From contig NZ_JASBQE010000007.1 of the NCBI RefSeq assembly GCF_029960785.1, positions 1 to 64,000 of the forward strand: a DNA stretch of 64,000 nt, read 5' to 3'. The notes beneath the pieces are model-generated. The model was given only the letters and a program-made list of their open reading frames with translations. It was not told where the DNA came from and searched no databases. This stretch comes from Polyangium sp. 15x6 (lineage in GTDB: Bacteria > Myxococcota_A > Polyangia > Polyangiales > Polyangiaceae). Below are positions 51,882-58,722 of the stretch, one piece after another. The first letter of the stretch is position 1, and every line of letters begins with the position of its first letter. A program made the translations under genes and the position numbers.

Positions 51882-52235
51882 ATGCGCTCGCGCGCCACGC
51901 TCCAGGATGCCCGCTTCGAGCAGACCGATCCGCGGCGCCTGGTCGAGTACCACGACCCCGAAGAGTTCGATCGCATCGACTTCGCGATGCGCGCGCTCGA
52001 CCTCCTCCGGCCGAAGCGGTTGCGCATCGCCGTCTACAAGACCGTGAACGCCGTCCAGATCGAGACGGTGGAAGACCTCTCGCGCGAGGGCTACCGCATC
52101 GCGAGCGTGGGCATTCCGCCGCATGCGAGCCGGGAGCACATCGCTTATGCGCTCGCCGAGCTCGCGGGGGTCGCGTCGGTGCCGTACGTGGTGCGGACGC
52201 TGCTCGCGATGGAGCGTTCGGCCCCGTATCGCTAG
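51882..52235 (+). CDS. Small hypothetical protein
   Basis: The 117-residue frame from the ATG at 51882 reads TDPRRLVEYHDPEEFDRIDF, LDLLRPKRLRIAVYKTVN and EDLSREGYRIASVGIPPH. It has good codon bias but no recognised family. It appears to be a soluble alpha/beta protein. Its TAG stop lies inside the first hairpin of the 52232-52391 array, and it converges on coaD. Confidence 0.65.
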   Translation: MRSRATLQDARFEQTDPRRLVEYHDPEEFDRIDFAMRALDLLRPKRLRIAVYKTVNAVQIETVEDLSREGYRIASVGIPPHASREHIAYALAELAGVASVPYVVRTLLAMERSAPYR

Positions 52236-52391
52236 AACATCGATCGGTTTGCAACCGCTCGATGTTCTAGCTTTCTTGTCCCGAGGGGGACGCCTCGCGT
52301 CCCCCTCTCGTCCGGGCAAAGCCCGGCCGATTCACCCCCCGAGGGAAGATCGCTCCGCGATCTTCCGAGCATCGAACCGGTCGATGCTCTA
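52232..52391. repeat. Array of five consecutive hairpins between convergent genes
   Basis: Five inverted repeats fill the gap. 52232-52243 pairs with 52259-52270 (CTAGAACATCGA), with an inner CGGTT/AACCG. 52283-52292 pairs with 52298-52307 (GAGGGGGACG). 52312-52317 pairs with 52321-52326 (CCGGGC). 52344-52352 pairs with 52358-52366 (GGAAGATCG). 52367-52375 pairs with 52381-52389 (GAGCATCGA). The first and last stems share an ATCGA core and include the TAG stops of the two flanking convergent genes. There are no T-runs. Confidence 0.82.
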
Positions 52392-52874
52392 GCGGCCGAA
52401 CTTCTTGCGCAGCGCCTCGCTCACGGCGGGCGGGGCGTAATGGCTCACGTCGCCGCCGTGGCTCGCGATTTCACGCACGAGCGAGGCCGAGACGAATCCG
52501 TAATTCGTGCGCGTCGGCAGGAAGACCGTGTCGATGTGCGGCGCCATGTCCGCGTTCGCGTGCGCGATCTGGAGCTCGTACTCGAAGTCCGTCGCGGCGC
52601 GCAGGCCCCTCACGATCACGCGCGCCCCGACACGCTCGCAATACTGGAAGAGCAGGCCCTCGAACGAGTCGACCGTGAGGTTCGGGATGCCCTTCGTCAC
52701 CTCGGTGAGCAAGGCGAGGCGCTCGTCGAAGTTGAAGAGCGGGTTGCGCGTCGGGTGGCGGCCGATCGCGATGATCACGCGGTCGAAGAGCTTCGCCGCG
52801 CGCTCCATCAGGTCGAGGTGCCCGAGCGTCGGCGGATCGAAGCTGCCGGCGTAGACGGCGATCGGGTGCTGCAT
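52389..52874 (-). CDS. coaD: Phosphopantetheine adenylyltransferase (CoaD)
   Basis: The 161-residue enzyme has the nucleotidyltransferase motif AGSFDPPTLGHLDL at 9-22, then GRHPTRNPLFNFDERLALL, VIVRGLRAATDFEYELQIAH and NYGFVSASLVREIA. It makes dephospho-CoA from phosphopantetheine and ATP. The last motif, usually ISSTxVRE, is here VSASLVRE, a mild variant. It starts three bases after the stop of the retropepsin-like lipoprotein gene, so they form an operon. Confidence 0.96.
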   Translation of the reverse strand: MQHPIAVYAGSFDPPTLGHLDLMERAAKLFDRVIIAIGRHPTRNPLFNFDERLALLTEVTKGIPNLTVDSFEGLLFQYCERVGARVIVRGLRAATDFEYELQIAHANADMAPHIDTVFLPTRTNYGFVSASLVREIASHGGDVSHYAPPAVSEALRKKFGR

Positions 52875-52877
52875 GGC

Positions 52878-54338
52878 TCAGCGCTCCGGGGCCTTCTTCG
52901 GGGGCTTCGCTCCACCAGGGGGGGCGTTGCCTCCGGGCGCGAGGCCTCCGCCCGGCGGCGGGAGCAGACCGCCCGGCTCGCCGAGCCCCGGCTGCGGGCC
53001 GAAGGGCGAGAGCGGATCGGGCATCCCCGGCATCGCGTCCTCGGGGAGCGGCTGATCGCTCCCGCTCTGGGCCAGCATGCGCTGGATGAGCAGCCCCGTG
53101 TCCTCGAGCCACATGAGGCGGCCCTGATCGCCGAACGTCACGCGGAACGGCGCGAGCAAGCCCGTGCCGAGCACGCCGTCGATGTCGAGCGAGATCTGTC
53201 GCTCGATCTGCTCGACGGGCGTGCCGAACACGCCGGGCACCTTGGGCACGTCGAACGCGCCGAGGCGCACCATCGGGACCACGCCCTCGCGCAGCTTCTG
53301 CTCCGGATCCTCGGCCACGACCTTGAGGTCCTTCGCCACGGAGCCCGCCTTCTTCCAGCCGCCCTCGTCGAGCGCGAGCGGGAAGGTCATCGACGTGTCG
53401 AGGAGCAAGCTCACGGGCTCGCCGCGCTCGCCGCCGAACTTGCCGCGCAGGATCATGCCGCCGCCGCGGATGTACGAGAGATCGACGCGCGTCGCGTCGG
53501 GCGGCGGGGGCGGCGAGAAGCTGCGCGCCACGAACTGGTGGCCGTCGTAGTCGATCGTCGCGTGCAGGTGCCGGAGCAGGTTCACGCCGAGCAGTGCCTT
53601 GATCGGCGCGCCCATCTGCTTCGAGACGCCCGAGAGGTCCTGCGTCAGCGCAGGCACGTCGTGCACCTCGAGCTTCTTGCCGAAGCGGAGCGAGATCCAG
53701 CTCGGCTCGGGGCGCGTCGCGCTGTCGAGCACGACCTCGGCATTGCCCGTGGAGATCATCGCGAGCGCGCTCTCGCCGTCGATCTCGACCGGCACCACGA
53801 AGAACGGCGCGAGAGGGCTCACGTGCGGCAGCTCCACCGCGGCGAGCAGCGCGCCCGAGAGCGCGAACGGCGTGCGGCCCGAGCCACGCCGCGCGAGCTT
53901 CGTGATCCCCTTGGCCCAGTCGTCGACGACGTCGGGATCGTTGAGCATCGCGTCGAGCTGATCGGCGGCGGCTTCGAGGTCGCCCTTGTACCAGAGCGCG
54001 CGGCCGCGCAGGCCCGAGGCCTCCGAGCCCTTGATGCCCTTCAAGAGGCGGAGCGTCTCGGCGTAGTCGAGACGCGCGAGCGCGATGCGGGCTCCGAGCT
54101 TGCGGACCTCGGGGTCGTCGGGGACGATCGCGAGCGCCCGCTTCACGGCGTCGTGCGCGTCGTCGATGTCGGCGACCTTGAAGTCCTGCATCGCGCGCTG
54201 GAACCATTTGTCGGCCGTGGCAGGCCGCGCATTCTGGAGCGTGCCCGCCGTGGGACACCCGGAGAGGAGCAACGCGAGCGCGGCCGCGCCGAGGAGGGAG
54301 AAGCGGCCCAGCGGCCGATCGGAATCTCGTCGAGACAT
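52878..54338 (-). CDS. Lipoprotein with TPR-like region and two retropepsin-like aspartic protease domains
   Basis: The ATG at 54338 has GGGAAG upstream and gives 486 residues. A lipoprotein signal (LLGAAALALLLSGC) and a TPR-type region follow (WFQRAMQDFKVADIDDAHDA). Two similar beta domains come next. The first has VEIDGESALAMISTGNAEVV and the second GEPVSLLLDTSMTFPL. The LLDTS of the second matches the DTG/DTS active-site loop of retropepsin-like proteases, while the first has STG with Ser in place of Asp. It ends in a Pro/Gly-rich tail (GLLPPPGGGLAPGGNAPP). It may be a periplasmic protease or a peptide-binding protein. coaD follows. Confidence 0.8.
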   Translation of the reverse strand: MSRRDSDRPLGRFSLLGAAALALLLSGCPTAGTLQNARPATADKWFQRAMQDFKVADIDDAHDAVKRALAIVPDDPEVRKLGARIALARLDYAETLRLLKGIKGSEASGLRGRALWYKGDLEAAADQLDAMLNDPDVVDDWAKGITKLARRGSGRTPFALSGALLAAVELPHVSPLAPFFVVPVEIDGESALAMISTGNAEVVLDSATRPEPSWISLRFGKKLEVHDVPALTQDLSGVSKQMGAPIKALLGVNLLRHLHATIDYDGHQFVARSFSPPPPPDATRVDLSYIRGGGMILRGKFGGERGEPVSLLLDTSMTFPLALDEGGWKKAGSVAKDLKVVAEDPEQKLREGVVPMVRLGAFDVPKVPGVFGTPVEQIERQISLDIDGVLGTGLLAPFRVTFGDQGRLMWLEDTGLLIQRMLAQSGSDQPLPEDAMPGMPDPLSPFGPQPGLGEPGGLLPPPGGGLAPGGNAPPGGAKPPKKAPER

Positions 54339-54364
54339 ACTGCTTCCCACGGACGTTTCGCTTT

Positions 54365-55207
54365 CTACTTTCCCGCTTCGCCGGGAGCTTCGATCAGCAG
54401 GATCCGATCGGCTCGTAGCTCCCTGCGGCTGCGCGAGGGAAGCAGATAGCCGAGAACCCGCGGAGGGTCGAGGTCCGTTCGCACGCTCGTCACGCAGAAC
54501 TCGAGGTCCTCGGGGCCGCGATGGGCGGGCCGGTAGCGCAGACGCACGGGTCTCCCGATCTCGGCCGCCGCGACGGCCGCCGCCACGATGGCCGGACGCG
54601 CGTAGCGTTGTCCGATACGAACGTGCCAGAGATCCCGCGGCGTCGCGGGCGCGAGCACCTCCCGTATCTTCTTCCAGACCTCGCGCAGCGCGTGCACGTC
54701 GTCCTCGGCCCGGTGCGCGCGGGCCTGCGTCACGCCGAGCGAGGCGCAGAGCGATCCGAGCGCGTGCGTCGGCAGTGCGAAGGCGCGGCGCGAGAGGACG
54801 AGGGTATCGAGGAAAAACGGAAAGCGTTCGGGCCGGTTCGCCCGCGCGAGCTCCGCCTCCAGGAATGTCACGTCCCACGAGGCCGCGTGCGCGACGAGGA
54901 TCCCGCCTTCGCACACGGCGAGCAGCTTGTCGGCGATCTCCACGAACGTCGGCGCGTGCGTGAGGTCCTCGCGCTGGATGCCGTGCACGTGGGCATTGCC
55001 GAACGTGCTGTCGTCGGGACGCACGAGCGTCGTGAGCGACGCCTCGACATGGCCTCCGCGCGTGCGCTCGGCGCAGAGCTCGATCACGCGGTCCGACGCG
55101 GGCCTTAGCCCCGTCATTTCCAGGTCCAAGAAGACGAGCGGCGCCTCGTCGATGGGGTCGTCCCACGGCGAACCCCGTGGCGGACTGGCTGCCTCCGCCG
55201 TCGCCAT
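54365..55207 (-). CDS. DEDDh 3'-5' exonuclease (DnaQ-like) with WYL-like C-terminal domain
   Basis: The 280-residue protein has the exonuclease motifs VFLDLEMTGL (Asp28, Glu30), GILVAHAASWDVTFLEAEL and the closing HRAEDDVHAL, so all DEDDh ligands are present. The last 80 residues (RPVRLRYRPAHRGPEDLEF, RVLGYLLPSRSRRELRADRI) follow the WYL pattern, with an Arg-rich end and ADRI. WYL domains sense nucleotides or DNA ends. The ATG at 55207 overlaps the dienoyl-CoA reductase stop (TGATG). The fusion suggests a regulated nuclease in repair or RNA turnover. Confidence 0.83.
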   Translation of the reverse strand: MATAEAASPPRGSPWDDPIDEAPLVFLDLEMTGLRPASDRVIELCAERTRGGHVEASLTTLVRPDDSTFGNAHVHGIQREDLTHAPTFVEIADKLLAVCEGGILVAHAASWDVTFLEAELARANRPERFPFFLDTLVLSRRAFALPTHALGSLCASLGVTQARAHRAEDDVHALREVWKKIREVLAPATPRDLWHVRIGQRYARPAIVAAAVAAAEIGRPVRLRYRPAHRGPEDLEFCVTSVRTDLDPPRVLGYLLPSRSRRELRADRILLIEAPGEAGK

Positions 55208-56067
55208 CAGTCGCTCGACTTGGGCTTGTGGCCTCGCATCATCGCGATGACGGGCTTGATCGTGTCGGGCTCCATCATGGCGATCTGGTTGAACGTGCCG
55301 CCTTCGGTAAGCCACGCGCCGCCGTCGATCGTGATCACGTCCCCCGTGATGTACGCCGAATAGTCGCTCACCAGGAAAGCCGCGAGGTTCGCGAGCTCCT
55401 CGTGCTCGCCGTAGCGGCCGAGCGGGATCTTGCTCTTGGCGACGCTGTCCATGCCTTCCGGCACGAGCGCCTTCCACGCGCCCTCCGTGGGGAAGGGGCC
55501 GGGCGCGATGCCGTTCACGCGGATCTTGTATTTCGCCCACTCGACGGCGAGCGAGCGCGTCATCGCCATCACGCCCGCCTTCGCCGACGCGCTCGGAATC
55601 ACGAAGCCGGAGCCCGTCCACGCGTACGTGGCGAGCATGTTCAGGATCACGCCGCCCTTGCCCGCCGCGATCATCCGCCGCCCTGCGGCGAGCGTCGCGT
55701 GGAAGGTGCCGTTCAGCACGATGGAGACGACGGCGTTGAAGCCGTTGGGGCTCAAATCTTCCGTGGGGCAGAGGAAGTTTCCAGCCGCGTTGTTGATCAA
55801 GATGTCGATCGATCCGAACGTGCGCTCGGCCTCGGCGACCATGGCCTCGACCTCGGGGAAGTGCCTGACGTCGCAGCGCACCGCGAGGGCTTTTCCGCCG
55901 CGCTCGCGCACTTTTTCGCATGCAGGCTCGATGTGCCCGGGGTCGCGGCTCGTGAGCACGAGGTTCGCGCCGAGGTCGGCGAGCCCGAGCGCCATGGAGA
56001 GCCCGAGGCCCGTGCCGCCGCCGGTCACGATCGCGGTCCTGCCTTGCAAGCATCGATCTTTGAACAT
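55207..56067 (-). CDS. 2,4-dienoyl-CoA reductase of the SDR family (DECR-like)
   Basis: The ATG at 56067 gives 286 residues. The NADPH motif is TGGGTGLG, followed by NNAAGNFLCPTEDLS. The active-site region reads ATYAWTGSGFVIPSASAKAG, almost the same as mitochondrial DECR1 with its Tyr, Ser and Lys spaced in the DECR way rather than the usual YxxxK. VNGIAPGPFPTEGAW completes the match. It reduces dienoyl-CoA esters so that polyunsaturated fatty acids can enter beta-oxidation. It is co-transcribed with the exonuclease gene but shares no obvious function with it. Confidence 0.93.
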   Translation of the reverse strand: MFKDRCLQGRTAIVTGGGTGLGLSMALGLADLGANLVLTSRDPGHIEPACEKVRERGGKALAVRCDVRHFPEVEAMVAEAERTFGSIDILINNAAGNFLCPTEDLSPNGFNAVVSIVLNGTFHATLAAGRRMIAAGKGGVILNMLATYAWTGSGFVIPSASAKAGVMAMTRSLAVEWAKYKIRVNGIAPGPFPTEGAWKALVPEGMDSVAKSKIPLGRYGEHEELANLAAFLVSDYSAYITGDVITIDGGAWLTEGGTFNQIAMMEPDTIKPVIAMMRGHKPKSSD

Positions 56068-56179
56068 GCGGAGCCTGTAAGCGATGGAGAGCGCGGGGCA
56101 AAGACCCGCGGCCGGGGGCGCTCTTTTTTTTTCGCGCGGGGGGCCGCCAGGCCGGGCCATTTGTTGCTACATTCTGGCT

Positions 56180-56926
56180 GTGCCAAGGCCTGAGCTCTCC
56201 GAGCGATTGGGGGCCTCGCTCCTTTCGACGAGCCCCTCGGATGTTGGTGACGCCGACGTGGTGGGCGGGCACGACGAGCTCGACGGCTCGTTCGACATCG
56301 ACGACGACCTCGCGTTCGCGAACCCGACGATCCTCCATCCCGAGAGGCGGAGCCGCGATCCGCTGACGTTGCCGGTCCTCGCGCTCAACCGGCATTTTCA
56401 TCCTGTCCAGGTGACGACCGCGCGCCGCGCATTCCTGCTTCTCTTCGGCGGCGCCGCGCACGCCATCGACGAGGCCGGCGAGGTGCACGATTTCCCCTCC
56501 TGGCGCCGCTTGCCCGTTCGCGACTCCGACGACGGCCTGCCCATCATCGGCGGCTCGCTGCGTGTGCCACGCGTGCTCCACCTGCGCCGCTACGAGCGCG
56601 TCCGTCGCCCGACGGTGCGTCTGTCGCGCCGCAACGTGATGCTGCGCGACGCACACCAGTGCCAGTACTGCTCGAAGCGACCGCCCGTGCGCGACCTCAA
56701 CATCGATCACGTCGTGCCGCGATCCCGCGGCGGCGTCGACTCGTGGGAGAACCTCGTCACCGCGTGCCGCCCCTGCAATCTGCGCAAAGGTCGGCGCACG
56801 CCGGAGGAGGCGAGCATGCGCCTGCTCCGCGCGCCCACGGCGCCGCGGTGGTCGGCCTCCATGCTCCTTTTGCTCGGGAGGCCCGAGCCGTTCAAGGAGT
56901 GGGAGCCTTTTCTGAAATCGGCCTAA
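56180..56926 (+). CDS. HNH endonuclease family protein
   Basis: A GTG at 56180 gives 248 residues; the ribosome-binding site is poor and the frame is open further upstream, so the start is uncertain. The C-terminal HNH module is complete: CQYCSKRPPVRDLNIDHVVP, then RSRGGVDSWENLVTACRPCN with two CxxC zinc pairs. The middle (LTLPVLALNRHFHPVQVTT, ARRAFLLLFGGAAHAI) is the usual N-terminal domain of the large chromosomal HNH family seen in actinobacteria and myxobacteria. It is unlikely to be a homing enzyme. Confidence 0.9.
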   Translation: MPRPELSERLGASLLSTSPSDVGDADVVGGHDELDGSFDIDDDLAFANPTILHPERRSRDPLTLPVLALNRHFHPVQVTTARRAFLLLFGGAAHAIDEAGEVHDFPSWRRLPVRDSDDGLPIIGGSLRVPRVLHLRRYERVRRPTVRLSRRNVMLRDAHQCQYCSKRPPVRDLNIDHVVPRSRGGVDSWENLVTACRPCNLRKGRRTPEEASMRLLRAPTAPRWSASMLLLLGRPEPFKEWEPFLKSA

Positions 56927-57402
56927 AGCTCGTGCCGCTTGCGCACTTCGAGCGTGACCGCGAGCTCGAAGCGCTCGCGAGACTGCGTCGTCGGGAACCG
57001 CAGCGCCGCCACGATTCGCTCGACGCACGCGCGCGCGTCGTCCGTGCCGTAGGTCGTCGCTTGTTGCGAGGTCACGTCGAGCGTCGCGCCGTCCTCCTCG
57101 ATCCCGAGCTTCAGCGCGATCACGCCCGTCGAATCATCGGGATCGAGGCACGCGAGAAACGCGGGCTCCGCGTCGCGCAGCACCGCGCGCACCGCGTCCG
57201 CGTCGATCGTCGCGTCGGAGCGCACCGAGACGACGTCCACGACCATGCCCGAAACAGGCGCGCGCGCGCCTTTCGCCGCGGTCTCGGCCGTGGGTTCCAC
57301 GACCTCGACCGGGCCGCGTTCGTCCGGACAGCCCACGAGCGCCATCGCCATCGCGAGGAGCACTGCGGCTTCCGGGACTCGATGCAGACCTCGTTGCCTC
57401 AC
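56923..57402 (-). CDS. Lipoprotein with AgmX/PglI-like C-terminal domain
   Basis: The 159-residue product starts with GTG, overlapping the stop of the upstream Cys-rich gene (GTGA). The signal peptide ends in LLAMAMALVGC. The mature part (DAEPAFLACLDPDDSTGVIA, LGIEEDGATLDVTS, ARACVERIVAALRFP) has the Cys-containing helix and TonB-C-like strands of AgmX/PglI family C-terminal domains. These recur in myxobacterial envelope and gliding proteins. Its stop overlaps the converging HNH gene stop by four bases. Confidence 0.8.
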   Translation of the reverse strand: MRQRGLHRVPEAAVLLAMAMALVGCPDERGPVEVVEPTAETAAKGARAPVSGMVVDVVSVRSDATIDADAVRAVLRDAEPAFLACLDPDDSTGVIALKLGIEEDGATLDVTSQQATTYGTDDARACVERIVAALRFPTTQSRERFELAVTLEVRKRHEL

Positions 57403-57860
57403 TGGGTCAGTTCAAGCGTCCCTTCTTCATTGCAGTATGCCACGAGGTTCCAGCCTTCTCCGGTGCAAAGAAAAAAATCCAAGCAATCGGTCAGGCAAAC
57501 GGTCTCGAAGCACTGCTCGGCCGCGACGGCAGGACAGTCCGGGTTCTGCAGATCCGGCATGCACCCCGTGGTCTCGCCCGTGTGGTCAATCACAGGTTTG
57601 GCGCAACCATCGGGCAAGGTGCCGGCGTCCGGGTCCTCACCGCCGCCGGGGCAGGTCTCGGCGAGGCGCCAGGCGCCGTCCACGCAATCGTAGAGGGCCG
57701 CGCAAGTCTGGTCGTCGCACGCACCGCCGCGGCCGACGGGGCAGCCTTTTTCGGGGATCTGACCGCAGGGACGAACCTCGTAAGGGTCGCCGCACGCGGC
57801 CGGGAGGGCAAATGCGAGGGGGATCACGAGGAACGCGAGCCTGGCGGGGAGCCTACGCAT
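57399..57860 (-). CDS. Cys-rich lipoprotein
   Basis: The ATG at 57860 gives 153 residues with a lipoprotein signal (AFLVIPLAFALPAAC). The mature part has about 16 cysteines in EGF-like or knottin-like spacing (RPCGQIPEKGCPVGRGGACD, TCAALYDCVDGAWRLAETC, QCFETVCLTDCLDFFLC), probably all in disulphides outside the cell. I do not recognise a family. It is translationally coupled to the AgmX/PglI-type lipoprotein gene downstream. Confidence 0.78.
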   Translation of the reverse strand: MRRLPARLAFLVIPLAFALPAACGDPYEVRPCGQIPEKGCPVGRGGACDDQTCAALYDCVDGAWRLAETCPGGGEDPDAGTLPDGCAKPVIDHTGETTGCMPDLQNPDCPAVAAEQCFETVCLTDCLDFFLCTGEGWNLVAYCNEEGTLELTQ

Positions 57861-57929
57861 GGCCGAAAGATGGCCCGGCGCGCGCGTTCGGGCGAGGTGA
57901 CGCACGGGAAGGAGGCAGGATCGGGTAGG

Positions 57930-58580
57930 ATGGCCGCCATGCGAGCCTGCGCGACAGCCTCCTTCTTCGCGACGTTGAGCCTCACTTTCGCAGCGCTGTT
58001 CTCGGCGTGCGCGAGCGGATCGCCTCCCGAGGCGAGCTCACCCGAAGCCTCGCCGGACAAGGCCGCGAGCGGCGAGACGGCGACGCCGAAGGAAGAGGCG
58101 AAGCCCGGGCAAGGCGCGGCGACGGCCGATCAAGCTGCGGCCCCGACGCCTCCGCCCGTGCAGCGCAAGGCGCCGGAGAAGGCGTCCGACTGCAAGGACA
58201 TGCTCGCCGAGATCACGAACGAGCCGCCGGCGAGCGGCGTCGTGATGAACAACGCGCAGACCGCGGGCGACGCGGGCGCGAGTGATCGCTTCCAGCCGAT
58301 GAGCGACCTCATCAAGTCGAAGCGCGACGCGTTCCGCTGCTGCTTCGATCTCTGGGCGAAGAACAACCCGGGGCAGAAGGGCAAGGTCGCCTTCACGTTC
58401 GAGCTCGCGCCGGATGGTCGACTCAAGGAGGCGAAGATCAAGCGCGAGGACAGCGACATCACCGCGCCCGAGATCGAGAGCTGCATGCAGGACGTCGCGA
58501 AGGGGCTCACGTACCCGAAGTCGCCGAGCGGCAAGGACACGATCTTCACCTATCCCTTCGAGTTCAAGGCGCGCCGCTAG
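57930..58580 (+). CDS. Lipoprotein with AgmX/PglI C-terminal domain
   Basis: The ATG at 57930 (57939 is an alternative) gives 216 residues. A lipoprotein signal (FATLSLTFAALFSAC) is followed by an Ala/Glu/Pro-rich linker. The C-terminal domain (DAFRCCFDLWAKNNPGQKGK, FTFELAPDGRLKEAKI, CMQDVAKGLTYPKSPSGKD, YPFEFKAR) is a clear AgmX/PglI-type module with the paired cysteines. It is divergent from the Cys-rich lipoprotein gene only 70 bases away. Its TAG stop abuts the long palindrome at 58580. Confidence 0.85.
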   Translation: MAAMRACATASFFATLSLTFAALFSACASGSPPEASSPEASPDKAASGETATPKEEAKPGQGAATADQAAAPTPPPVQRKAPEKASDCKDMLAEITNEPPASGVVMNNAQTAGDAGASDRFQPMSDLIKSKRDAFRCCFDLWAKNNPGQKGKVAFTFELAPDGRLKEAKIKREDSDITAPEIESCMQDVAKGLTYPKSPSGKDTIFTYPFEFKARR

Positions 58581-58704
58581 GTAGGCTGTCGATGAACTTG
58601 CTGCGCGCCCTGGATCGTCGGTCGTCGTCCTCGGAAGAGGACGCGTCTTTCTGCGTCCTCCTCCCTAGCTCCAGGGCGCTCGCTGCGTTCCTCAACAGCC
58701 TACC
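58580..58704. repeat. Nested imperfect palindrome of about 125 bp
   Basis: Three nested stems are exact: GGTAGGCTGT 58580-58589 with 58695-58704, GCGCCCTGGA 58605-58614 with 58670-58679, and GAGGACGC 58637-58644 with 58653-58660. Unpaired spacers lie between them. It fills the gap between two same-strand genes and contains no gene. It could be a small mobile repeat (MITE- or REP-like), an attenuator or a structured RNA. Confidence 0.75.
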
Positions 58705-58722
58705 AGGGCGCCGGACGAGCCC

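Noticed and set aside
56180-56926. HNH gene as a homing endonuclease or intein relic
   Set aside because: It stands alone between unrelated genes, with the domain layout of the ordinary chromosomal HNH family.
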